Positions 34,610 through 43,064 are shown, counted from the stretch's first letter. The stretch is DNA of 64,000 bases from CAYRLW01 sp964425215 (GCA_964425215.1 CAYRLW010000013.1:7659-71658); one strand, 5' to 3'. Program-made: numbers and translations. The notes: generated by a model not told the origin, from the sequence alone.

Positions 34610-35893
34610 ATGAAACAGTATGTAATCGAAGGTGGACAACCCATTCGGGGCACCATTCGCGCTAGTGGAAATAAAAACGCCGCCCTTCCGTGTATCGCCG
34701 CCGCTATCCTGACCAACGAGCCCGTAATTCTCCGGAACATTCCCATCATTGAAGACGTGCAGGTCATGTTGGATGTGTACCGTTCCCTGGGCGGAACGGT
34801 GGAACATTTGGGTCCCAACGCCTTCAAATTGAGCGCCCCCAACTTGGGGTCTTCTGAAATTCCGGCGGAATACGCTAAAAAGATACGGGCCAGCATCCTC
34901 TTCGCGGGGCCCCTGCTCGCCCGGACCGGAACGGCGATTCTGCCCCCCCCCGGGGGCGATGTGATCGGTCGCCGACGCTTGGATACCCATTTTTTGGCGT
35001 TGACCGAGCTGGGCGCGGAGGTGGAGATCGACGGGGCCTTTGTCTTTTCGGCTAAACGGCTCTACGGGGCGGACATTTTTTTGGACGAAGCATCGGTAAC
35101 CGCCACGGAAAACGCCGTTATGGCGGCGGTGCTCGCCCAGGGCCGTACCACATTGACCAACGCCGCCAGCGAACCCCACGTCCAGGACCTTTGCCGGATG
35201 TTGGTAGCCATGGGGGCGCAAATTGGCGGCGTGGGTTCCAACATCCTTACCATAGACGGGGTGGATAGACTTCGGGGCGCGGATTATGAAATCGGCGCCG
35301 ATTTTATGGAAGTAGGTTCTTTTATAGGCCTAGCCGCCGCCACCCGGGGCGAGTTGACCATCCAAGGGGCAAACATACGGGACCTGCGGCCCGCAAAAAT
35401 CGCCTTTGGGAAATTGGGCATCCATTGGGACGCCGTGGGGTCGGATATTCACGTTCCGGTCAATCAACAGATGATGGTAAATTGCGATTTGGGCGGAATG
35501 ATCCCCAAAATCGACGACGCTCCTTGGCCGGGGTTCCCCCCCGATTTAACCAGCATCATCACCGTGGTGGCTACCCAAGTGGAGGGGACCGTGTTGGTCC
35601 ACGAAAAAATGTTCGAGTCCCGGATGTTCTTTGTAGATAAATTGATAGGCATGGGTGCCCGGATTGTTCTGTGCGACCCCCACCGGGCGGTTATTTCGGG
35701 GCCTTCCAAACTGACGGGCAGTGAACTGACCAGTCCGGACGTCCGGGCCGGCATGGCGATGGTCATCGCCGCCCTGTGCGCCCAGGGCCGCAGTGTTATA
35801 AAAAACGTATACCAGATCGAACGGGGCTACGAACACCTGGTGGACCGGCTTGCGGCCCTGGGCGCCCGGATCAGCCGGCAGGAAGAATGTTAG
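34610..35893 (+). CDS. murA: UDP-N-acetylglucosamine 1-carboxyvinyltransferase
   Basis: 427 residues, full family length. It starts KQYVIEGGQPIRGTIRASGNKNAALP (Lys22 and Asn23 of the active site). The catalytic loop reads PPPGGDVIGRRRLDTH, with Asp117 where most bacteria have Cys. An Asp here is known from Mycobacterium, Chlamydia and Borrelia and gives fosfomycin insensitivity. PWPGFPPDLTS matches the PEP-binding Asp loop (Asp near 303). It commits UDP-GlcNAc to peptidoglycan. It stands alone on this strand. Its last 4 bases overlap the convergent J-domain gene. Confidence 0.96.
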   Translation: MKQYVIEGGQPIRGTIRASGNKNAALPCIAAAILTNEPVILRNIPIIEDVQVMLDVYRSLGGTVEHLGPNAFKLSAPNLGSSEIPAEYAKKIRASILFAGPLLARTGTAILPPPGGDVIGRRRLDTHFLALTELGAEVEIDGAFVFSAKRLYGADIFLDEASVTATENAVMAAVLAQGRTTLTNAASEPHVQDLCRMLVAMGAQIGGVGSNILTIDGVDRLRGADYEIGADFMEVGSFIGLAAATRGELTIQGANIRDLRPAKIAFGKLGIHWDAVGSDIHVPVNQQMMVNCDLGGMIPKIDDAPWPGFPPDLTSIITVVATQVEGTVLVHEKMFESRMFFVDKLIGMGARIVLCDPHRAVISGPSKLTGSELTSPDVRAGMAMVIAALCAQGRSVIKNVYQIERGYEHLVDRLAALGARISRQEEC

Positions 35894-36702
35894 CTTCCCT
35901 CTAGTTGTTCCATAACCCTCCGATAGGCGGATTCTATTTTCATAAACGCTTCGGTCATCCGTTCCTGTCGGTAGGTTTCAAGATTTTGAAAACCATCGGG
36001 GTGAAACTGGACCGCCAGCCGCCTAAAGGTGGCCTTGACCTGCTCCACCGGGGCATCTTTTGGCAGGCCCAGCACGATCCAGGGGTCCTCTTCCGGTTCC
36101 ACGGTCTCCGGTTCCCCCCCTAAGCCAAGCCGCTCCGCTTCTTTTACCGTTTCTACCGTGGTGGCCAGGGACCGGAGCGCCCTGAGTCCCCGGTTGCGAC
36201 TTTCCCCCGGTGGGAGCCGGGCGGTAAGGCTTTCGGCCAAAAGGTCCGCGTTAAGGGTGTCGAGCCTTTGTGCCGCGATGCGACAGAAGGATTCGATAAA
36301 GGGCCGGGGATCCTCGCCGTATCCGGACGGGAAGGCCCATCGGACGGCCCGTCCCACGGTTTCCGTAACCAGGGCTCCATCGAAATCGGAACGTCTCCGA
36401 GAGACGCCCTGGGGCCTTCCCCCGGTTACCGAGTGGATCACCAGCAGGGTCCCCAGGGCGCAGAAGGCCCCGAGGCCCGGCAAGGGTTCGTAGAAGGAAG
36501 ATTTTCCGGGATTCTCAAAGTATTGGCCTATCTGCCGGTCCGTGGAGAATTGTTTGTACAACTCATCCAGTAGGTGCCCTATCAGCAGGCCCCCTAAAAG
36601 GCCCACCAAACCGCCGGAAAGGCCCACCAGGGCTCCCAAAAGCTTTCCCAGGGGAATTGAACGGTTTCGGATAAAAGAAAGCCACGGGGGAAGCCGGATC
36701 AT
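35890..36702 (-). CDS. Membrane-anchored C-terminal J-domain protein
   Basis: 270 residues from ATG 36702, which overlaps the upstream TAA (TAATG). The frame is open farther upstream but without homology. One or two membrane helices near the start (LLGALVGLSGGLVGLLGGLLIGHLL), a TerB/DjlA-like alpha-helical middle, and a C-terminal J-domain with the essential HPD (LAVQFHPDGFQ). This resembles DjlA-type co-chaperones that stimulate DnaK at the membrane. It is co-transcribed with the two membrane proteins upstream, so it may act on them. Confidence 0.8.
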   Translation of the reverse strand: MIRLPPWLSFIRNRSIPLGKLLGALVGLSGGLVGLLGGLLIGHLLDELYKQFSTDRQIGQYFENPGKSSFYEPLPGLGAFCALGTLLVIHSVTGGRPQGVSRRRSDFDGALVTETVGRAVRWAFPSGYGEDPRPFIESFCRIAAQRLDTLNADLLAESLTARLPPGESRNRGLRALRSLATTVETVKEAERLGLGGEPETVEPEEDPWIVLGLPKDAPVEQVKATFRRLAVQFHPDGFQNLETYRQERMTEAFMKIESAYRRVMEQLEGS

Positions 36703-38510
36703 TATCCCTGCTGTCCCGCTAAAAAGATCAGGGCCATCAGAAGGAGCCCCACTTCCAAAGCGATAAAGAGGGGTAAGGCTTGGGCAAACGGCTGGGTAAG
36801 GACCATCCATTGGCCGGCGATTTCCATGGTTCGGCCCAGAAGTTGGGTAATTCCGTTCATTACGAAGGGCAAAAGGGCCACCATGGGGATTCCCAAAAGA
36901 CCTACTTTTTTAGTGGTCCGTAAACGCCACCCCAGGGCGAGCATAAATACCGCTAAAATAAGAAATTCCATGGGTTCGGAAATACGCTTTAACAATTCCG
37001 CTTGAAAGGTCTGGGGAATAAAGCCGTAGGCGGAAAGTTTCTGGGACGCGTTAAATAGATCAGCTATGGAAAGATCCTTTAGCCCCCGGTCCAAGCGAAC
37101 CGCCAGGGTAAAATCCTCAAAGGAAATGGGTAATACAATCTGATTCGGTGGCGATCCCAAAGCCGAGGCGGGGGTCCAGGTTGCGCCCCATTGCCGTTTT
37201 GAATCGTTCCTATCCACCGCCCGCAACAGAAGGACCAGTTGGGTCTTTTTCTGAACCTTGCCCTGGTCCTGCTCCCCCGATTCCACCGTAAAGGGGACTA
37301 TTTTTCCATAGGGGGCCGTAACCGTGTAACGAATAGAGAAGGCGGGGTCCACATTGACCAGTTCAACACCCATACCGTAGGCTCCGTCGGAAAGGAGGGA
37401 CAGGGTGCTTAGTCGGAGAATGTACCTCCCGTTTTCTCCAGGAAGGGAAAACAAAATATTTCCAAAAACCGTTCCCAGGGATTTACCAATTTCATCGACG
37501 AAAAAGGCCTGTTGCCGCAAACCCTGGCTAGCCACGGTTAAATAGTTCCGCACATCCGGGTCTTTGGGATTTTGGAGGGCCAGGTCTTTAAAAATATAGT
37601 AGCCCCGGATCCAATCCCCAGAAACCAGGGCGTTGTACCCTTCCTGCTTCCGTTGAAAAAGGGTGTAGGATTGAACTTCCTTGGCACTAGGAGTCTGTTG
37701 TTTAACCGCTTCCCAAGCTTGGGCCGCCAATTGAAGGGCCGAAGCGGCCTCGGGGCTTCCTTCCTTAGCCAGCCGCTTTCCCAGGGTGGCTAACCAGTGG
37801 GCGTCGTAGGGCCTTCCTTCCCGCAACGCCTGCCTTGCCATATCCAGGGCTTCCGTCGCGTTGAGGGGGCTCCGCATCCCCGGCAAAATATTTTCCGACC
37901 CCAGGACCGTTTTTTCTTGGGCCTCCGGAGCCATAGAATTTACCGATGCCGTATTGGTTGGATGTCGCAGGGCTTCCATCCCCAGGCTGATAGCCTTTTC
38001 TAGTTCGGGATATTCCCTGTTTTGGGGCCAAATTTTTTTGCAGATCCCAAAGTAATAATACGACGCGTCTTCCCAGTTTTTTTGTGCCGCTTCTTCTGTG
38101 GCTTTCTGAATCGCCGTGGTATATAGGCGACCCTGCAAGGTCATGTTCGCCCGGGCATTGAGGGCCATAGGAAGGGCTAGCAGTATTAAAAGACCGTAAA
38201 TTCCCGAGGCTACGATGGATCCTACGATTGGTTTCGTCATAGTCTCTAAGAATTGGGGGGAAAATCGGGTAAACTGGTTTTTTTCGTATACGTGGAACCC
38301 AAAAAATGCGACTATACCACTTAACGCAAGGGCTGGGAAAAAATGAATAAAATCGATAAGGCTCAGGATTACAGTCCAGGATCGATTATAAATGGCTAAA
38401 GGCGCCGGCTCTTGGTTCCATATCAAGCGATACCCCAAGGAACCTACTAACCCAAAGAGAAGGTAGAGAATCATAACGGAGCTCAATTTAAGTTCCCTAC
38501 CGTTTGCCAT
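36702..38510 (-). CDS. Membrane protein of unknown function with helical-repeat middle
   Basis: 602 residues. N-terminal membrane helices at about 10-30, 45-75 and 92-115, then a soluble part containing TPR-like helices (about 130-340; ASYYYFGICKKIW, DAHWLATLGKRLAKEGS) and a beta-rich segment (345-500), then two or three C-terminal helices (FLILAVFMLALGW, ALPLFIALEVGLLLMALIFL). No known family recognised. It overlaps the upstream gene by 14 bases and the J-domain gene by 1, so the three are coupled. Probably a spirochete-specific envelope complex. Confidence 0.72.
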   Translation of the reverse strand: MANGRELKLSSVMILYLLFGLVGSLGYRLIWNQEPAPLAIYNRSWTVILSLIDFIHFFPALALSGIVAFFGFHVYEKNQFTRFSPQFLETMTKPIVGSIVASGIYGLLILLALPMALNARANMTLQGRLYTTAIQKATEEAAQKNWEDASYYYFGICKKIWPQNREYPELEKAISLGMEALRHPTNTASVNSMAPEAQEKTVLGSENILPGMRSPLNATEALDMARQALREGRPYDAHWLATLGKRLAKEGSPEAASALQLAAQAWEAVKQQTPSAKEVQSYTLFQRKQEGYNALVSGDWIRGYYIFKDLALQNPKDPDVRNYLTVASQGLRQQAFFVDEIGKSLGTVFGNILFSLPGENGRYILRLSTLSLLSDGAYGMGVELVNVDPAFSIRYTVTAPYGKIVPFTVESGEQDQGKVQKKTQLVLLLRAVDRNDSKRQWGATWTPASALGSPPNQIVLPISFEDFTLAVRLDRGLKDLSIADLFNASQKLSAYGFIPQTFQAELLKRISEPMEFLILAVFMLALGWRLRTTKKVGLLGIPMVALLPFVMNGITQLLGRTMEIAGQWMVLTQPFAQALPLFIALEVGLLLMALIFLAGQQG

Positions 38511-39435
38511 GGGAACTCCTTCGATCCTGGGCTAGGTACAAGAGCAGACTATAGATATTCAAAAGGATCCCCAGAGCTACCAACGCCGCAGGAGTCACCA
38601 TGCTCTCTGGAAGAAACCCTTGGCTAAGGACCCCGATAAATTGTGTAGCCTCCTCCGAGTATATGGCCTGTTCGAAGAACACCAAAAAACGAAAGATCAG
38701 GGCCCCCAGGAACAGGTTCGCCAAAGGCCAGGCGGTCAAACGGAACACAAACTGGAAGGATGCCAAAAAAAACGACAGGGTAAGCGCAAAAACCAGGATG
38801 TCGAGCCAGCCCTGATCCGCCCTACGAAAAAGACGATCCGAACTGAGAAATAATTCCTCTTCCAAGGTTCGGATCGTACCGATGGTTCCCTGCTCAAAGG
38901 GGTTTTTCCATACGACGGTTCCCGGGGCGGGAAAATCAACTTTACGCAGGGCCTTGGTCCCCTCCATCACGATCGCGCTTCCCTGGGCAATTCCGCTATC
39001 CCCCAGAACCGCCTGGACGGTGACGCCGGATTCGGTGGTATAGGCCCTAATCAGCCCCGGTTCCCCCAAAGCCTTGGGTTGATACAGCAGTTTCGCCATG
39101 GTCGCGGATACGGGGGACGCGGAGATGGTTTTTAACCCCTCGGTAATACCGCCACTCAAAAGAGTTCCGCTGAGGGTTATAACAATAAGCGTGGGCAGGG
39201 CCCCCACGGTTTTTCGGACCGAATAACTAAGACTGATCAGCACTGTTCCGTAAAGCGTAAAAGAAAGAGCCCTTTTCAAGGCCCCATAAAATTCAATTCC
39301 CACCGCAAAACCTTGCGGCGGTAGGCTTAGGGAATTTTGGATCCATCGGGAAAAAAAAAGCACGGTCCCGGAAACCAAAAGGAGAAGTATATACATAATT
39401 GAAAAAAACAGGATTAACCGTGCAACGCTTTTCAC
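38497..39435 (-). CDS. Membrane protein of unknown function (possibly LptF/G-like topology)
   Basis: 312 residues. A helix at 5-30 and two at 60-115 precede a roughly 100-residue beta-rich periplasmic part (TTESGVTVQAVLGDSGIAQGSAIVMEG), then three C-terminal helices (WLDILVFALTLSFFLASFQFVF, FLGALIFRFLVFF, LVALGILLNIYSLLLYLA). The helix-periplasmic domain-helix plan recalls LptF/LptG permeases, but I see no diagnostic motif. First gene of a three-gene leftward operon. Upstream is the DnaA-box region. Confidence 0.65.
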   Translation of the reverse strand: MKSVARLILFFSIMYILLLLVSGTVLFFSRWIQNSLSLPPQGFAVGIEFYGALKRALSFTLYGTVLISLSYSVRKTVGALPTLIVITLSGTLLSGGITEGLKTISASPVSATMAKLLYQPKALGEPGLIRAYTTESGVTVQAVLGDSGIAQGSAIVMEGTKALRKVDFPAPGTVVWKNPFEQGTIGTIRTLEEELFLSSDRLFRRADQGWLDILVFALTLSFFLASFQFVFRLTAWPLANLFLGALIFRFLVFFEQAIYSEEATQFIGVLSQGFLPESMVTPAALVALGILLNIYSLLLYLAQDRRSSHGKR

Positions 39436-39508
39436 AATACCCTAGCCTAACACGGGTCCCCCGTGAATGCAAGCGCGAACGGAAAATTGTAGGGAAACCT
39501 TGCACAGG

Positions 39509-39741
39509 TTATCCACAACTAAAGGATTGTTTTAGGATCGTTAAAATTTGATTAACTTATACAGAATGGAGATTTGGTTGTTTTTTTTAAGCGATAAACG
39601 CGATAAAATATTATATATTTTTATATATTATATAAATATACTTTATTTTGTAGCGTTCCATGAATGTTTCTGTCTAAAGGTACCGTATACAAAGCTATAC
39701 ACCCCCGGGACCGCCCACGGCCTTTTAACAAGTTATCCACA
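39509..39741. other. Intergenic region with DnaA boxes and AT-rich core
   Basis: This 311-bp gap (39436-39746) contains two perfect DnaA boxes TTATCCACA in the same orientation (39509-39517 and 39733-39741) and a near match TTATACAGA (39557-39565). Between them is a strongly AT-rich tract (about 39583-39652) with the direct repeats GCGATAAA. That is the composition of a replication origin or a DnaA-titration/regulatory site. dnaA, dnaN and gyrB are not adjacent. Confidence 0.55.
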
Positions 39742-39746
39742 ACATG

Positions 39747-40436
39747 TCAACAATTATTTTTTACCGTCGTGTAGTACCCAAATCTTCGTATAGAACGAAT
39801 TTGTAGGCTTCCTTCTTCGTTTTGAAGTCCCCGTAGGTGTTTCCGTAATCGAGAAATCGTGATATCCACAACCCGGGATGAATCGGGAACCGTGGGCCAT
39901 AGGTATCGTCGAATGGCGGCTCGGGAAACCCTTTGGGGCGCCGAATCCCAGAGAATTTTGAGGATTTTTGCCTCCTCCGGAGGGAGTTCTACGGAGCCCC
40001 GGGGGCCCCAAAGGGTGTTTCCTATCAATTTTAAAGGAGAGCCGGGGATTTCATACATCCCTTGGATCCCCAAAAGCCGTTTGCTTCGGACGTGAAACTC
40101 CTGGACGCTAAAGGGGTCCCGTATATAGTCCCTGGCTCCCCGGCTAAAGGCTTCTTCCATGGAGGCTTCGGGACCGTATCCCATAAACGGGTGGTAAAAC
40201 TCGGTTGGATCGACCGATTCTTTTAATGGAAACGGAACAAGGTAGAGGCGGCGGGGATTGGCTACCGTATCCTCTGGGACTGCGGATGACGTTTTTATCG
40301 TTCTGGAGGGGTCAGAAAGCAGAAGCATGGGGTCAACGAAACGGATTGCAAAAGAAAAAGACCCCTTTTCTAACAAACCTATTAGAAAGGGGTCTTGGCA
40401 TACAACGATAACCGTCGCAGGATGATTATCGGTCAC
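39747..40436 (-). CDS. OmpR-type winged-helix regulator with atypical receiver
   Basis: 229 residues starting at GTG 40436, whose G overlaps the TAG of the PspA gene. The C-terminal domain (about 130-229) is an OmpR/PhoB winged helix: ELPPEEAKILKILWDSAP, SSRVVDITISRLRKHL and IRSIRRFGYYT. The N-terminal part begins like a receiver (ATVIVVCQDPFLIGLLEKG) but I find no convincing phosphoacceptor Asp or switch Lys arrangement, so activity may not depend on phosphorylation. Codons 15-26 coincide with an intrinsic-terminator-like hairpin. DnaA-box DNA follows its stop. Confidence 0.8.
   Translation of the reverse strand: MTDNHPATVIVVCQDPFLIGLLEKGSFSFAIRFVDPMLLLSDPSRTIKTSSAVPEDTVANPRRLYLVPFPLKESVDPTEFYHPFMGYGPEASMEEAFSRGARDYIRDPFSVQEFHVRSKRLLGIQGMYEIPGSPLKLIGNTLWGPRGSVELPPEEAKILKILWDSAPQRVSRAAIRRYLWPTVPDSSRVVDITISRLRKHLRGLQNEEGSLQIRSIRRFGYYTTVKNNC
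40360..40394 (-). terminator. Intrinsic terminator inside the start of the regulator gene
   Basis: On the minus strand GACCCCTTTCTAA (40394-40382), an 8-nt loop and TTAGAAAAGGGGTC (40373-40360, one bulge) are followed by TTTTTCTTTT. This is a strong terminator 42 bases after the PspA stop, yet it lies within codons 15-26 of the next gene. Confidence 0.75.
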
Positions 40437-41131
40437 TAATGGGAGCTCTCCGGCAGGGCTTTCATTTTTTCTTTTAGTTCGGTCAGCATAAGATCCGCGG
40501 AGCTGTCCGATTTTTCCAGGGCGGCGAATTTCTTCTCCAAGTTTGAGTCCGCCGAAAGGTCCTCCAACTCCTTAGCCGCGTCGGCTTGGGCTTCCATTTG
40601 GTCGACCTTTTTGGCCATCCGGTCAAAGGCGTCAAAGGCGCTGGTATTTCCGGTGACGCTGGAAATAGTATTTTGGATTTTCTGCTGGGCTTCCGCTCTT
40701 TTTGCCCGGGCTACCAAGAGATTTTTCTTTCTCTGGGCTTCTTCTATTTTAGCCTGCAGTTCCCGCAGGGATTCCTTTAATTTTTCTACCGAGGCCTTTT
40801 GGGCGGTCCATTGTTTTTGATATTCCTGATAGGCGTTATCGTACTCCTGTTTGCGAAGGAGGGCTTCTTTGGCTAAATCGTCCTGACCGGCCCGGACCGC
40901 CAGCATGGCCTTCCGTTCCCACTCTTGGGCCTGGGCCTGCTGATTCGCCGTTTCCCGTTCCAGCTTTTTCTCGTCCGCGATGGCCATGGCGACGGCTTTT
41001 TTCGATTCGATCAGCTGTTCGTTCATATCGATCAATAGCTGGTTCAGCATCTTTTCGGGATTTTCGGCTTTATTGATCATGTCGTTTACGTTCGACGAAA
41101 TTAGGGTCTTTAAGCGAGAAAAAATACCCAT
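40436..41131 (-). CDS. pspA: PspA/IM30-family membrane-stress protein
   Basis: 231 residues, nearly all helical coiled coil (about 25-190). The start GIFSRLKTLISSNVNDMINKAENPEKMLNQLLIDMNEQL is the amphipathic helix and hallmark N-terminus of PspA/Vipp1. Internal QAQEWERKAMLAVRAGQDDLAKEAL also matches. It binds stressed inner membranes as ESCRT-III-like polymers. It is last in an operon with a STAS protein and a YbjN-like protein, and no pspF/pspBC is seen, so regulation differs from enterobacteria. A clear ribosome site (AGGAGGTTTC) precedes the ATG. Confidence 0.95.
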   Translation of the reverse strand: MGIFSRLKTLISSNVNDMINKAENPEKMLNQLLIDMNEQLIESKKAVAMAIADEKKLERETANQQAQAQEWERKAMLAVRAGQDDLAKEALLRKQEYDNAYQEYQKQWTAQKASVEKLKESLRELQAKIEEAQRKKNLLVARAKRAEAQQKIQNTISSVTGNTSAFDAFDRMAKKVDQMEAQADAAKELEDLSADSNLEKKFAALEKSDSSADLMLTELKEKMKALPESSH

Positions 41132-41163
41132 AAATTGAAACCTCCTAGAAACCGTCGACGGGT

Positions 41164-41544
41164 CTACGTCCGGAACGGTGAAAGAATAGAATAATGCTGG
41201 GACAAAGCCAAGGCGATGGCGTCCAAGGACGCCCTAAAATCTTCAAAATCCATGGTATCGTATTCTAAGGTGTCGATAAGAACTATCTCTTCGTTTTCCA
41301 ACGCGTAGGCTCCGTGGAGAATGTCGTTGGCGTTTAATTCCAGTAATTTGGTAAAAAACTCCAGGCGCCGTTCTTTGGGGGCCGGCATGACGACCACCCG
41401 TATAACCACCAGCGGGGGGGCGTACATGACCACCACTCCGTTAAGCCCATGGGCCGGGTCTTCAATAAGCCACATATTCTCATCAATTTCCCGATACGTA
41501 AGCATCAAATCGATGAGAAACCGTTCAATCTTTGAATTGGCCAT
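41164..41544 (-). CDS. Small YbjN/chaperone-like protein
   Basis: 126 residues from ATG 41544 (GAGGAG 7 bases ahead). A GTG farther upstream is weaker. The fold pattern ENMWLIEDPAHGLNGVVVMYAPPLVVIRVVVMPAP, then EFFTKLLELNANDILHGAYALENEEIVLIDTL and ALSQHYSIL resembles YbjN / type III chaperone-like (CesT) proteins, which adopt an alpha-beta sandwich. Function unknown: possibly a PspA partner, since it is encoded directly before pspA (32-base gap) and after the STAS protein. Confidence 0.75.
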   Translation of the reverse strand: MANSKIERFLIDLMLTYREIDENMWLIEDPAHGLNGVVVMYAPPLVVIRVVVMPAPKERRLEFFTKLLELNANDILHGAYALENEEIVLIDTLEYDTMDFEDFRASLDAIALALSQHYSILSPFRT

Positions 41545-41577
41545 GGAAAACTCCTCTGGGGGCCCCAACGACGGTTT

Positions 41578-42129
41578 TTAACCTAGGAACACCTGCCCCG
41601 CGTTATCGATGGCTAAAATCGTTTTGCATTCGGAACAGCGGAATCTGCCGGGTTTAACCGCCTTGAGTTTTTTAGAACAGATGGGGCAGGAAAAAATCTT
41701 GGGAAACACGGACGTTTTTTCCGACGCGTTCCCCGCGCGGAAATAATCGATGGATTCTTCTAGATTATCCTTAATATTAAAAAACTGGGAAAACCCTAAC
41801 AGCTGGAATACTTCGTAGACCTTTGGCTGAATTTCTAAAAGAACCAAATCACCCCCCCGGGGTTTTACGGACTTTAAAAAAGCGGTAAACGATCCAATCC
41901 CGGTGGACGAAACGTAATTTAATCCCCCACATTGAAAAATCAGCTTGGTATATCCCGTTTCTATCGCCTTTGCGACCCGTTTTTGAAAATAATTGGAATT
42001 ATAGGTGTCTATATATCCGGTAAGGAACAATACGAGGCACCCTTCTACATCACCGACCTTTTGTAGTTTGATTTTAAGGCTTTCATCCTTTTCGTCGTCA
42101 AACCCAGGCACAATATCGTTGTTTGTCAT
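41578..42129 (-). CDS. STAS-domain protein with C-terminal zinc ribbon
   Basis: 183 residues. Residues about 20-130 form a STAS/anti-anti-sigma domain: VLFLTGYIDTYNSNYF, then LIFQCGGLNYVSSTGIGSF, where the Ser of SSTGIG is at the usual phosphorylation position. The tail has two CxxC pairs (CPICSKKLKAV...FRCSECKTIL), a zinc-ribbon-like knuckle. That combination is uncommon. It may sense stress or bind a partner switch kinase. First gene of the stress operon (STAS, YbjN-like, PspA) behind a good promoter at 42234-42262. Confidence 0.85.
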   Translation of the reverse strand: MTNNDIVPGFDDEKDESLKIKLQKVGDVEGCLVLFLTGYIDTYNSNYFQKRVAKAIETGYTKLIFQCGGLNYVSSTGIGSFTAFLKSVKPRGGDLVLLEIQPKVYEVFQLLGFSQFFNIKDNLEESIDYFRAGNASEKTSVFPKIFSCPICSKKLKAVKPGRFRCSECKTILAIDNAGQVFLG

Positions 42130-42233
42130 GACGCTCCTTCCGTTCCGAAGGCCGTTCGGCTCTAATATAGAGCCGGTGGCACACTATGGGTATCCTCTTC
42201 ATAGTATCGGCCGTTGCCAGCTCAATATATCAT

Positions 42234-42262
42234 ATATTATTAAGCAGGCGCAACTTTGTCAA
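42234..42262 (-). promoter_or_regulatory. Sigma70-type promoter of the STAS-PspA operon
   Basis: On the minus strand TTGACA (42262-42257), 17 nt and TAATAT (42239-42234) precede the STAS gene by about 105 bases. The leader holds two hairpins: CGGCTCTA-ATA-TAGAGCCG (42157-42175) and ACTATG...CATAGT (about 42183-42206), which could modulate expression. Confidence 0.7.
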
Positions 42263-42299
42263 ATGAGATATTCTAATTTTATACTCCTTTTTCCTTTTG

Positions 42300-43028
42300 T
42301 CAAAGGGTTACCCCTCCGTCCACAGAAATTATGGCTCCATTTATCCGGGGCGATAGGAGGATCTGGATTCCTAGTTCCGCCACATCCTGGGGGGACAGCA
42401 ACTCGTGGGCCGGGCTTTTGCTTTTGCCGTAGGCCCGAGCTTCTTCGGAAAGGTATTCCGTATCCACAAACCCCGGACAGATCATATTACAGGTGACCCC
42501 CCGGTCAGCGGCAGTTTTAGCGGTCGATTTAACCACCACCGCCAGGGCCGTTTTCGCCGCCGAATAGACCGCCGTGCTGGTAAAGCCCCGGATCGTATCC
42601 GTATTGGTACCCCCAAAGAGGAGTATCCTTCCCCAACCCCTGTCCAGCATACCGCGGAGAGATAAAGAAACCAGGACCCCAGGCCAAGAAAAATTTGCCC
42701 TGGTCAGGTATTCCCAATCGTGGCTCGTACATTGTTCCAGGGGTTTTCTCAGAAAGGGTCCCCAGGCCCACACCAGAATATCCGGCGAGGGGACACGATG
42801 AAAAAGGCTTTCTACCGATTCGGCGGAGGTGATAGGGTGCAAGAATCCCTGGGCCGTACCGCCGGCGACTGCAATGTCCTGGAGTACCCGGCGCAGGCGG
42901 TCCTCCGAGGATCCCCCGTGGACCGTGACCCGGGCCCCCCGTTCCGCTAATTTTTGAGCCATCACCGCCCCTATCCCGCCGGTGCCCCCAACCACCAGGG
43001 CTGGTCTACCGGAAAAATCCGTTTCCAT
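42300..43028 (-). CDS. Short-chain dehydrogenase/reductase
   Basis: 242 residues from ATG 43028 (a GTG at 43037 is an alternative). Cofactor motif VGGTGGIGAVMAQKLAERGA, catalytic Ser near LLFGGTNTDTI, Tyr-x3-Lys in TAVYSAAKTALAV, and the ending SVDGGV, typical of FabG-like classical SDRs. Substrate unknown. A Thr-rich, less conserved catalytic Ser region (FGGTNT) is a small deviation. It stands divergent to the methyltransferase gene with 36 bases between starts. Confidence 0.85.
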   Translation of the reverse strand: METDFSGRPALVVGGTGGIGAVMAQKLAERGARVTVHGGSSEDRLRRVLQDIAVAGGTAQGFLHPITSAESVESLFHRVPSPDILVWAWGPFLRKPLEQCTSHDWEYLTRANFSWPGVLVSLSLRGMLDRGWGRILLFGGTNTDTIRGFTSTAVYSAAKTALAVVVKSTAKTAADRGVTCNMICPGFVDTEYLSEEARAYGKSKSPAHELLSPQDVAELGIQILLSPRINGAIISVDGGVTL

Positions 43029-43064
43029 GGTATACACGATACTACAAGATTAGGGGGAAGTGTA

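Noticed and set aside
34544..35221. A 225-codon leftward open frame over murA
   Set aside because: Antisense to murA with no domain. Gly/Pro/Arg-rich as expected of a shadow.
36703..36810. A longer N-terminus for the J-domain protein
   Set aside because: It overlaps the C-terminus of the upstream membrane protein in another frame. ATG 36702 overlaps that gene's stop, as in coupled operons.
39436..39746. Firm call as oriC
   Set aside because: DnaA boxes and AT-richness fit, but the gene neighbourhood and strand pattern do not. Kept as a candidate only.
42954..43064. A longer start for the TrmJ-like gene
   Set aside because: The added 37 codons run through the divergent SDR coding sequence. 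ATG 43065 has an AGGGGG site and begins the family sequence.
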